Of a DNA stretch of 44,055 bases, positions 18,039 through 25,818 are shown one piece after another. A program made the position numbers and the translations under genes. The DNA is taken from NCBI GenBank assembly GCA_000482145.1, contig AUXH01000089.1, forward strand, positions 1 through 44,055. The letters run 5' to 3'. This stretch comes from Strigomonas culicis (lineage: Eukaryota > Euglenozoa > Kinetoplastea > Trypanosomatida > Trypanosomatidae). Under the pieces are notes generated by a model. That model did no database searches, was not told the origin of the DNA, and was given only the letters and a program-made list of their open reading frames with translations. The stretch's first letter is position 1; each line of letters opens with the position of its first letter.

Positions 18039-20720
18039 TCACCAAATGAGTTCCGCTCCCTCGTCGGTGTGAAGCCACTCCTCAGGTGACGTCAGACCTA
18101 GTGAATCTTCGACGCGGTGCAGCACCTCGGCAAACGCACTCACCTCTTGCGATGAGCGAAGGAGGTAGAGTGAAGGAGCGTCCGCCGCGTTCGCTCCTGC
18201 CGTTCGATTGGCCGCAAAGAAGAGCGGCCGCTGGAGCTTCCGCTCCTCGCAATAGCGATTGACGGCGATGTCCGTCGCACGGACAACGTCCCTAAAGCTC
18301 ATCGGCACTCTGTACATCCGTATCAGCGGCTCGGCTGGCACCTCCTCCGGCACCACATGATAGTGCACCAGCAGTTGCTGCAGCTGTACCGCGTCGATGA
18401 GTGGAATGCGCACGGACAAGTCGTAGTCCAGCCGCTGTAAGCTCCCCAGGGAGGACCGGGTGGTGGTGATGATCAAAACGCGTTTATTCTCAGGCAGCAC
18501 ACTCAACGCCGCCCGATCCACGGCCTGGTCCAGCAGCGAGTGTGGAATCCGCTCCGCCTGATCACTGCTGCCGTCGTACAGGTCCTCCGGGTGGTGTGCG
18601 AAGGCATCCAGCCAGAAGCGCAGCTGCGTGAGGTCCTGGGGGCGGCTGTGAAGGGCGTCAAAGAGGGCGTCGAGGTTGTCCAGCACGACGAGGCCACTCT
18701 CCCTGCGGGCGGCTTCATACAGGCTCTCCTTGAGTGCGTGTAGGCCCTCGTCCAGACGCTTCTCCGTGTTCAGTAAGTGGCGGCAGGAGACGAACCGCAC
18801 AGTCGTGAAGTTCCCGAGCGCGTGCGTGAGGTACTGCGCCAGCTCCGTCTTGCCGTTACCGGTGTCGCCGGAGAGCAGCACGACGCTCGCGCTACGCAGG
18901 CTGCTGGACAGCACGTTGCGGGCAGCGTCGTGCACCTGAGAGACAATACGGTGGACCGGCTCACTCAAGAAGAAGAAGGAGTTCTGTTGGGGGATCTCGA
19001 ACAGCTGCCAAATGCCGGAAGAGGCCGTCGTCACCTGGCGCGTGCGCGATATGTCGAGGACGGCGCGCCGCATATCCTGCACCTGCACCGTGAAGGTGTA
19101 GTTCGACGGCGCGGCAGCGGCTCCGTGAGGGGACGTCGAGGCGCCCTCCTGCGCACGCACCTCCTCCCTGTGCCGCAGCAGCGAGTAGCTGAGCGCGGCG
19201 CGCACGGCGCCCGAGATATCGGCGCCCGAGAACCCGTCCGCCAGGCGAGCGAACTCGCGCAGATCCACGCCCGGGTCGAGAAAGCCCTGTTGCCGCAGCT
19301 TCTGCGTGTGGATGAAGAGAATCTCTTCCCGCGCGGCCAGGTCGGGTGCAGGCACCTGCATGACCACCTCAAAGCGCCCCGGCCGCAGCAGCGCCGGATC
19401 CACCGCGCTGAGTCGGTTCGTCAAGCCAATGACGAGCAGGTTGTTGCGCGCCTCCACGCCGTCCATGAGCGACAGCAGTGTGTTCGTCACGCCGTCGTAG
19501 ACCGCCTTGGCCGAGCCCCCGTCATCCGCAGACCCTCGGCTGTGGAACAGGGAATCGAACTCATCGATGACGAGAACGTGCAGCGTATCGGTCTCGGCCG
19601 CCGCCGTGCCCTTCCGCTGCCGCGGGCCGTGGCCGTCCTGACCGGCGGAGGTACCCGCGTCGAGTCCCTCGAACACGTCGCGCAGGTTCTTCTCCGAGTC
19701 GCCGACGTACTTGGAGAGAATATCGGGGGCGTTCACAATCGTGAAGCGGCTCTTTTCGCCCAGCAGGCGGTGGAAGCTGCGCGCGACGAGCGTCTTGCCG
19801 TTCCCCGGGGGGCCGTACAGAATGACCCCGCGCACGTGCTGCAGCTCGATGGACGCCGCAATGGGTGCGATGGAAGGAAGTCGCGACAAGAACACGCGCC
19901 GGAAGAGGCTGCGCAGCTGGTGCTTCAGGCCCCCGATACCCAGCTCTAGCCAGAAGAGGTCGTCCTCTTCGGTGTCGCTGCTGGAGCCGTAGAGCCGCTC
20001 CAGCGGATGCTCGAGCATGCGGCCAGCCCCCGCCATCTCTCCCTCCTCCTCTGTGCTGGAACCCGTGTGCGTTTCTGCATCACTGTCACTGGACGCCGGT
20101 AGGTCTGGATGGAGTACCGTTCGCATATCAATCTCCAGTGCGCGGCGCAGAACGCTAAGTGAAGTGGGCGTGTCGTCGTCGGAAACAGACTCCAAGTGGA
20201 GATCCATCCACAGTGGGGCCGCGCCGAGGTGTTGCAGCTTCTCCCTTCGCAACTCCGGTTGTTGGTGAAGGCGCTCGTCGAGGATTGTCAAAGGGTTTAC
20301 AATGCGGCACGTGAGCAGCTGCGACGGAAACTGTCCTGACGCCTTGAGGTCCTTGCAGTCCAAAGCGAGGTGCCACGCTTGCGTCCCCTGCGGGTTCGGC
20401 GCGTCCGGCGCATGGCCGGCGGACCACCGCAGCGCACGGTGGACGGACTCCCTCAGCACCGCGCGGACGCGAGCGCCGTGGGCGCGCAGTGCCGGGAAGT
20501 GCTCTCCATGCAGCGCCAGCTCCACCGCGGACTCATTGCCCGCGAAGCAGAGTCGCGTCTCCCTCGCGTACTCATCCGTCTGGCTGCATCCCTCCACACG
20601 GAGGAGCTCCACAAGGGTGGGTGCATCGTCAGACTCGCCGCTTACCGGCGAGAGGACGCTCAGAAAGAACAGAAGGACACCGAACAGACACGCACATAAT
20701 GGGGTTCTGATAATAGCCAT
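18039..20720 (-). CDS. NSF-like double AAA ATPase with signal peptide
   Basis: 893 residues from ATG 20720 (MAIIRTPLCACLFG); the frame upstream begins only with GTG, and the best acceptor is AG 20835-20836. Residues 5-28 are a clear signal peptide or signal-anchor, with one Arg before the hydrophobic core and a small-residue site (SPVSG) after it. Residues 30-250 match no NSF N-domain I know. D1 (about 260-520) follows NSF closely: GIGGL at 261-265, Walker A GPPGNGKT at 303-310, YVGDSEKN, Walker B VLVIDEFD at 382-389, TNRLSAVDPALLRPGRFE. D2 has Walker A GDTGNGKT at 618-625 but a Walker B reading LVVLDNLD, without the catalytic Glu. NXS/T sequons occur at 62, 540 and 637. NSF normally acts in the cytosol to take SNARE complexes apart; this paralogue seems to face the secretory lumen or sit on a membrane. 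Confidence 0.85.
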   Translation of the reverse strand: MAIIRTPLCACLFGVLLFFLSVLSPVSGESDDAPTLVELLRVEGCSQTDEYARETRLCFAGNESAVELALHGEHFPALRAHGARVRAVLRESVHRALRWSAGHAPDAPNPQGTQAWHLALDCKDLKASGQFPSQLLTCRIVNPLTILDERLHQQPELRREKLQHLGAAPLWMDLHLESVSDDDTPTSLSVLRRALEIDMRTVLHPDLPASSDSDAETHTGSSTEEEGEMAGAGRMLEHPLERLYGSSSDTEEDDLFWLELGIGGLKHQLRSLFRRVFLSRLPSIAPIAASIELQHVRGVILYGPPGNGKTLVARSFHRLLGEKSRFTIVNAPDILSKYVGDSEKNLRDVFEGLDAGTSAGQDGHGPRQRKGTAAAETDTLHVLVIDEFDSLFHSRGSADDGGSAKAVYDGVTNTLLSLMDGVEARNNLLVIGLTNRLSAVDPALLRPGRFEVVMQVPAPDLAAREEILFIHTQKLRQQGFLDPGVDLREFARLADGFSGADISGAVRAALSYSLLRHREEVRAQEGASTSPHGAAAAPSNYTFTVQVQDMRRAVLDISRTRQVTTASSGIWQLFEIPQQNSFFFLSEPVHRIVSQVHDAARNVLSSSLRSASVVLLSGDTGNGKTELAQYLTHALGNFTTVRFVSCRHLLNTEKRLDEGLHALKESLYEAARRESGLVVLDNLDALFDALHSRPQDLTQLRFWLDAFAHHPEDLYDGSSDQAERIPHSLLDQAVDRAALSVLPENKRVLIITTTRSSLGSLQRLDYDLSVRIPLIDAVQLQQLLVHYHVVPEEVPAEPLIRMYRVPMSFRDVVRATDIAVNRYCEERKLQRPLFFAANRTAGANAADAPSLYLLRSSQEVSAFAEVLHRVEDSLGLTSPEEWLHTDEGAELIW

Positions 20721-21043
20721 TGTAAGTTGCCCCCGGGATACAATACAAGCGAGCGAGAATAGAAAGGCTTGTGTGAAATACAAGATACAATTTAGCTTTT
20801 TAATATGCACAACTGATATTCAACCACAATCTAACTATTCAGAGAATGGAGACGAAAGAAAGAAGGAGGAGCAAGAAGAAAAACACTGACTACGCACCAA
20901 AACAGAAGCCCATGCGTATGGCGGTAGACACAAAAGAACAGAGATAATGATGTCAGCACTCACTCGAAGAAGAAGTGTAAATATTATTTTTTTTTGTCAT
21001 TTCAAGGTTTCGTCTATGAAGTCTTGTGGTGTATTCTGAGAGA
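20721..21043 (-). other. Intergenic region, 323 bp
   Basis: Contains a pyrimidine tract on the coding strand at about 20843-20886 and an AG at 20835-20836 serving the NSF-like gene; the frame upstream of its ATG is therefore probably untranslated. The left part of the gap is this 5' UTR and the right part the 3' UTR of the EBP-like gene. Confidence 0.5.
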
Positions 21044-21586
21044 TCACTTCTTCTTCTTGGCTGCTGGCGTACCATTCGCTCCTTCCACGGAGCATTGCAT
21101 GCGGTTCCAGCACATCTTCATGATGATACCCGGAATCAGAATCCAGAAGGAGGAAGGGAGAATAACGTACAAGAACTGCTCTTGTTGCGTGTTGTGATGG
21201 GTATATATCCCGCCCTCAACGACATCCATCAAAAAGTAGAGAACTGTCTTGTAAAATGTCATGAGTGCAACGGTGAAAGCGAGCTTGATAGAGCAGCTGT
21301 GCTCGCCGACTAACGAGAGGGCAAGCGTCACGAGGCCGAGAACGACTTCGATCATGTTCATGTAGCTCTGTGCCACGACGAACGCATCGTCATTGGGGGC
21401 ATACCGGCGGTCGTACTTCTCGTAAATTAACCAGTAATTAAACGGAAACGTCTCGGCAAGCGGGTGAGTGAGGTCCGCCGCGCCGACAGGCTGTCGCTTC
21501 AGCACAAAAATGCCATCCACCAGGACGACAGGGGCAACGACGGCGAACCAAATGGACGCTAGTAAGGGGAGCTTCGCTGCAGCCAT
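21044..21586 (-). CDS. EBP/EXPERA-domain ER membrane protein
   Basis: 180 residues from ATG 21586 (MAAAKLPLLAS); the longer frame lies upstream of an AG at 21665-21666 and is probably 5' UTR. About four membrane spans. The pattern WFAVVAPVVLVDGIFVL (about 13-29), then Y-x-x-Y-D-R-R-Y (51-58), a central helix and VLYFLMDVVEGG (around 118-129) follows the EXPERA fold shared by emopamil-binding protein (sterol delta8-delta7 isomerase), TM6SF and TMEM97. The protein ends in four lysines, which satisfies a KKXX ER-retrieval signal. Where human EBP has a His and Glu in the first helix, this protein appears to have Val and Asp, so isomerase activity is uncertain. Trypanosomatids make ergosterol-type sterols, so a sterol role is plausible but not shown. 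Confidence 0.75.
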   Translation of the reverse strand: MAAAKLPLLASIWFAVVAPVVLVDGIFVLKRQPVGAADLTHPLAETFPFNYWLIYEKYDRRYAPNDDAFVVAQSYMNMIEVVLGLVTLALSLVGEHSCSIKLAFTVALMTFYKTVLYFLMDVVEGGIYTHHNTQQEQFLYVILPSSFWILIPGIIMKMCWNRMQCSVEGANGTPAAKKKK

Positions 21587-21873
21587 GAGAAAACGCAAAG
21601 CGGAAGTGCGAGTGTGTATTGATTTGATATTCGTTATTATTATGTTTTTCTTCTTTTTTTTTCTCTCGTTGGCATTTATTCCCAGTTTGTGTGTAGATGG
21701 GCAAGAGGGACAGGAAAGAAACGTTGGGGAGCGCATGAATAGAAAGGTGAGTCACGTACGCAAGCGTATGCAGTAACCAGAACGCAGAGTCACTCAAGGG
21801 CGACTGGAATAAAGAGTGGGATATAGGTAGGTACATTTAGATTGTAAAAAGTAATGACTGATGTTATAGCATT

Positions 21874-23937
21874 TTACTTTTTCTTGCTACGCTTGGTTCC
21901 CTTCTTTGCAGACTTTTTGCGCCCCTTTGATGCTTTCTTCCGCTTAGACGCCTTCTTCTTTGACGGTTTTCCATTTCCTTTGCCTCCCAGTCCGCTCGCC
22001 GGTGTAACGTCCTCCGGTGTCGCGGTCTTTTCAATCGGAACGGATTTGACCACAGGCACTTCTATCATCACAGCCTCTGCCGGCACCCCCAGCGAGGCGC
22101 CAAGCGGGGCCTGCGGCTGGGGCGAGGCGGGGGTGGTGTAGGACTCCATTACCTGCTGCTGTACCGAGTAGGAGCCCGTCACGTTGCCGTCCTTCGAGCG
22201 GAAAACACCCGCGGTGGACGACGCGGCGCCGCTGAGTTTCGTCTCCAGGGGGCCATCGTGGCGAACGGTGGAGCGAGTCATGAGCTTGGTGGACTCCAAC
22301 ACGTCAAAATTGGCAATCGATGACACTCGATCGACTTGTACATTCCGATTCTCTGGATCCACTTCCTCAAATTTCACCTTTCCAAACGCGTCTTTTTCTT
22401 CGAATTCAATCTCTCCCTTCTTTCTCACAGTGGTGTACTTTTCTGCAAGTAAGTCCGTTTGTATCTTGTCGGTGACCACGGGCTTCACATGTTCAGTATC
22501 GGCAGTATCGGCATTGTCCTTAGAGTCTTCGACCACGTCTTCAGTTTCCTTCACTTCCTCTATCTTCTCCACTTCTTCCACAGGGGTCTCCGTCTTTTCG
22601 TCGCGGCCTGCTTCCACTTCGTCATCGTCGTCCGCATCGTCGTCGGCGTCCAACTCGTCATCGTCGTCCGCATCGTCGTCGGCGTCCAACTCGTCATCGT
22701 CGTCTGCGTCGTCTTTGGCGTCAATGGACGCTACCACTTTTGCCATCGATTGCGTGTCGGATGTTGTGGAATGAGGCTCTCTGGTTGCTTTCTCAAACGA
22801 TGGTTCAACGACTTCTTCCACTTTCAGGGCTTCGTCCTTCTCTTTCTTCTCAGCGCCTCCGAGATTCATTTCAGGGATCCTCTCAATCGTCTCATCTGCG
22901 GCGTCTTTCTGCGTGGAAGCAGCCGCGGCAATCGCACTCAGAGCCTCTGTGGCTGATATGACATCTTCACTGGGCACTTTTTGTTTCAGGTGGTTCTCGG
23001 ACAGAAAGCTCGCGCTCTTCTCCGCTGCTGCGTGCTCCGCATCCGCCGGTTTCACTCCTGACGGTGCACCAGGGCCGCTGGTGGGCGGGTTGGCATCCGC
23101 ACGGGAGGCGAACGAGGGGGTGATTTGCTGGCTTCGGAACTGGACCGTGTTGCTCCTCCGCGGCCGACGATCTCCCGTGCGCGCGTCTCGCCTGAGGAGG
23201 TGCGTCCGCTGGCGGTCCAGCGCCTCCTTCATCTGCTCCGAGTGAAAGCGGTGCTCGATGCCAAAGAAATCACCGAGCACATAGTCCAGGTGGTGGTGCA
23301 AAAACAGCAGCTCCGCATCGGACAGCTCGACCCGAATGCTGCGCACATCGTCCAAATTATAAACGGAGCCGGGCACTCCGTCGTCGTCATGGTCAGGGTC
23401 TTCGTACTCCGCTTTGGCGCCGACATCCGACAAGATGCGCTTCGTCGTGAATTCGCCCTTCAACACAAAGGACGAGAGGGGAAGCCTCTTTTTGCTCCCC
23501 TTCTTTGATGGCGCGGAAGGCTCCAAAGACAGCTTGGTGTGCTCCCGCTCGATAAGGATTCTTTCCTGCCGCCCTAAAAACACGCTCAGTAACTGGGCGA
23601 CGTTATACGGCCGTAGAAAAAGCCGCCCAAACATGTAGTCCTCGTCACTGCGATCCACGCTGGCACTCCCAACCACCTCCAGCGAGCTGTGGGCACCCTT
23701 GTCCCTCCCCGCGGCCAAGGCCTCCTCTGCGTGCGGCGGGTGCACAGACAGGACCAGGTGGCGGGGCCGGTTGCTCCGCCAGCACCACTGCAGCACGGCG
23801 GGGTAGCTCCCGCCGGCGTGCGTGATCTGGACAGGGGTGCGGTGCTCGCGCACAAAGAGCGTGCGCGCGGACATGAGGACCGTGGGCGTTACCGCCGCAC
23901 ACGGCAAGCGCTTCACATGTAGTGAGCGCCGCAACAT
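21874..23937 (-). CDS. Divergent MRP/whirly-like mitochondrial protein, long disordered tail
   Basis: 687 residues from ATG 23937 (MLRRSLHVKR), an import-like start. An ATG 42 nt upstream (23979) is unlikely because the first AG after the pyrimidine tract falls right behind it. Residues 30-235 reproduce the element order of the adjacent MRP1-like protein: GRLFLRPYNVAQLLSVFLGR (104-123) matches its RISVRFRHTDL block, SFVLKGEFTTKR (156-167) its YTLKGQVSRV, and RVELSDAELLFLHHHLDYVL with GDFFGIEH (202-229) its ENQFAVTLEHFLDSALTESFGF. The rest is disordered: an acidic Asp-rich 12-residue repeat near 410-440, Glu/Lys/Val-rich sequence, and a lysine-rich end. RNA binding in the mitochondrion is inferred from this resemblance. 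It may be a second partner for the MRP complex or an unrelated role on the same fold. Confidence 0.75.
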   Translation of the reverse strand: MLRRSLHVKRLPCAAVTPTVLMSARTLFVREHRTPVQITHAGGSYPAVLQWCWRSNRPRHLVLSVHPPHAEEALAAGRDKGAHSSLEVVGSASVDRSDEDYMFGRLFLRPYNVAQLLSVFLGRQERILIEREHTKLSLEPSAPSKKGSKKRLPLSSFVLKGEFTTKRILSDVGAKAEYEDPDHDDDGVPGSVYNLDDVRSIRVELSDAELLFLHHHLDYVLGDFFGIEHRFHSEQMKEALDRQRTHLLRRDARTGDRRPRRSNTVQFRSQQITPSFASRADANPPTSGPGAPSGVKPADAEHAAAEKSASFLSENHLKQKVPSEDVISATEALSAIAAAASTQKDAADETIERIPEMNLGGAEKKEKDEALKVEEVVEPSFEKATREPHSTTSDTQSMAKVVASIDAKDDADDDDELDADDDADDDDELDADDDADDDDEVEAGRDEKTETPVEEVEKIEEVKETEDVVEDSKDNADTADTEHVKPVVTDKIQTDLLAEKYTTVRKKGEIEFEEKDAFGKVKFEEVDPENRNVQVDRVSSIANFDVLESTKLMTRSTVRHDGPLETKLSGAASSTAGVFRSKDGNVTGSYSVQQQVMESYTTPASPQPQAPLGASLGVPAEAVMIEVPVVKSVPIEKTATPEDVTPASGLGGKGNGKPSKKKASKRKKASKGRKKSAKKGTKRSKKK
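22621..22722 (-). repeat. 36-bp tandem repeat coding Asp-rich 12-mers
   Basis: Two identical 36-bp units (22621-22656 and 22657-22692) and a third, diverged partial unit to 22722. They encode an Asp-rich 12-residue repeat (unit core DDADDDDELDA) inside the disordered part of the MRP-like protein. Identity at the DNA level points to recent expansion. Confidence 0.93.
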
Positions 23938-24469
23938 TGACTTACTTTTGTGTATGTGGGTAAGTTGGGTGATCTTCATGGTGTGCGACCAATGCGATAT
24001 GCAGTAGTAGAGGAGGGAGAAGGTGCATTTCCGGTGAACGGGTACACAAAGTAACAGAAAGAAGCATCAAAACAAAGGAGTGTGAAAAGGTGGAGACAAG
24101 TGTACATCAAAGAAACTAAATCTGTGTATTTATATACGACGAGCATCATCACCATTCAGTGCTATAAACAAACAAAATAAAACAAACGCTACTCCTGTGT
24201 TTCTTATTTCAACGCAAATGTGGCAAATGGGTACTATGTTCATCTGGTACGAGTATCTAAGGGAGAAGAGGCACCAACCTGTAGTCATTGTGGACAACAT
24301 GTGTGTGTGTGTGTGTGCAGAAAGGGTTATTTTTTTTTTAATGATGTGTATTCAACTGAAGCACATATCGAACAATCTCTTGGATGTGTACGCCCTTCTG
24401 TATTTTTATTACATTCCTTCTTTTGATTTGCTTCATTTATTGTGTTAAGAAGTGATCCTATGTACAATT
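23938..24469 (-). other. Intergenic region, 532 bp
   Basis: 5' flank of the whirly-like gene, with pyrimidines on the coding strand at about 24008-24026; the first AG after this tract lies just behind the ATG at 23979. Further right is the AT-rich 3' UTR of the MRP1-like gene with a (TG)n run at 24300-24318. No gene seen. Confidence 0.5.
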
Positions 24470-25369
24470 CTACCAGTCCTGTTGGAATTGTTCTTGCTGC
24501 TGCTGCTGCTGCTGCTGCCCTTGGCGTCTATTGTTAGAGTTGTAACTTATGTTGTTCTGGTTTTCGTAATCCGCATTGTTATTGTTATTATTGTATTGAC
24601 GGCGGCGGCGGTTATAATTATTGTTATTATTGTTGTTATTACGATAGTTATTGTTATAATTATTATTATTATTGTTATTGTTCTGGTAGTTGTTGTTGTT
24701 ATTGCTGTTGTTGTTCTTGTTCCTGTACCTGTTGTTGTTATTATTATTGTTGTTGTTGTTGTTGTTGCGCTGCTGCTCCAGCTGCCGCTGCACCGCCGTC
24801 TGGTGCTTGCGGAAACCGAAGCTCTCCGTCAGTGCGCTGTCGAGGAAGTGCTCCAGTGTAACGGCGAACTGGTTCTCAAACTGTATCGCCCACGCCTCCT
24901 GGGTCTGCGACGCAACACGGCTGACCTGCCCCTTGAGTGTGTACCCCGCCGCCGTCTTCTCGAAGTGCAGGTCGTAGGCGTTGTTCTTCATGTGGTGCGA
25001 CGGCAGCCGTCCCTCCACGACGGCCACCATGGCGCCGAGGTCCGTGTGGCGGAAGCGCACGGAAATGCGACGCTCCACGTCAAACTGCGGGGCCGCGTCG
25101 TTGGGGTCCGCCTTGCGCGGGCCCAGCTGCGGGAACTGCGAGACGAGCAGCTGCTTGCCGTCCACGGCGACGCGCGTCATGGCGCCCTGCGCGGCGTCGT
25201 CCCGCACGTCGTGGATCTCGAATTTGGGGAGCAGATGCGCCGGTGGAAACAAGCGGCGCCGCGGGTTGGCCGCAGCGCTGGCGCCCTCCGCATTCGAGGA
25301 AGAGGCCTGGAAGCGCGCCGCCACACCACAGGCAGTGAAGAGGGGGAGTTTAGAGCAAAGACGGAGCAT
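24470..25369 (-). CDS. MRP1: Guide-RNA annealing protein MRP1 (gBP21)-like, with poly-Asn tail
   Basis: 299 residues from ATG 25369 (MLRLCSKLPLFTACGVAARF, a mitochondrial presequence); an AG at 25386-25387 excludes the longer upstream frame. Residues 48-187 are an MRP1/MRP2 whirly domain: LPKFEIHDVRDD, TRVAVDGKQLLVSQFPQLGPR, RRISVRFRHTDL, YTLKGQVSRVASQ and FAVTLEHFLDSAL. In trypanosomes MRP1 and MRP2 form a heterotetramer that binds guide RNA and promotes its annealing to pre-mRNA for U-insertion/deletion editing. MRP1 rather than MRP2 is chosen because, from memory, T. brucei MRP1 lies between Nfs and IFT88. Residues 201-282 are very unusual: roughly 50 Asn interspersed with Tyr, Arg and Gln, then a Gln run to the end (QEQFQQDW). 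As I recall, known MRP proteins are near 200-225 residues and lack this. Confidence 0.9.
   Translation of the reverse strand: MLRLCSKLPLFTACGVAARFQASSSNAEGASAAANPRRRLFPPAHLLPKFEIHDVRDDAAQGAMTRVAVDGKQLLVSQFPQLGPRKADPNDAAPQFDVERRISVRFRHTDLGAMVAVVEGRLPSHHMKNNAYDLHFEKTAAGYTLKGQVSRVASQTQEAWAIQFENQFAVTLEHFLDSALTESFGFRKHQTAVQRQLEQQRNNNNNNNNNNNNRYRNKNNNSNNNNNYQNNNNNNNNYNNNYRNNNNNNNNYNRRRRQYNNNNNNADYENQNNISYNSNNRRQGQQQQQQQQEQFQQDW
24495..24766 (-). repeat. AAC/AAT and CAG triplet tracts coding Asn/Gln tail
   Basis: From 24524 to 24766 the coding strand is mostly AAC and AAT codons, mixed rather than pure, with interspersed Tyr and Arg codons. From 24495 to 24518 it is an eight-unit CAG run coding Gln. 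Mixed codons suggest the Asn tract is retained as protein sequence and is not merely a recent slippage product. Confidence 0.9.
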
Positions 25370-25818
25370 CTCTTTCTTTTTTTTTCTCACGAGATATAAT
25401 GTGCGATGTATGAAAAAAGTCAACGAGAAATGAACGAACAAAAGGGAGAAAAAAAAGGAGTACAGAACAAAACTGGAAGACAACAAGAAAGGAATAAGAG
25501 TGAAGAGGAGGAGAAAGTGTGAGGTAGCAGTAGAAAGCGGTGTATGCGTGCGTGCGCGTGTGTGTCGCACAACAATCCTGAAAAGTGACAAAGCAACTGT
25601 CATGTGGCGTAGCCCATTGCAACAAAAGGAGGAAAGAGAAATGGAATATAGAGATCGAGAGATTGTGTTAATCGATGTTACAAGCATTCACTCATTTATT
25701 TATTGAGAGTTATATTGCATTAAGGGTATTATTTATTTAAAAAAAAAGGTCAGAAAAAAGGGGGAAAGGAAGGATTATACACGGCACAATAGCTCTCCCG
25801 GGGATGCATGTTTATCTC
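25370..25818 (-). other. Intergenic region, 449 bp
   Basis: Holds the MRP1-like acceptor (AG 25386-25387) with pyrimidine tracts further upstream on the coding strand (25441-25460 and 25500-25520). The remainder is 3' UTR of the TSR2-like gene. No gene seen. Confidence 0.55.

Noticed and set aside
18777..19949. Plus-strand frame of 390 codons
   Set aside because: Antisense to the NSF-like ATPase; Arg/His-rich shadow.
22621..22722. CRISPR-like or mobile repeat
   Set aside because: The 36-bp units are directly adjacent with no spacers and lie in frame within a coding region.
24452..25399. Plus-strand frame of 315 codons with a Val/Ile-rich hydrophobic region
   Set aside because: Complement of the poly-Asn tract (GTT/ATT codons) of the MRP1-like gene, not a membrane protein.
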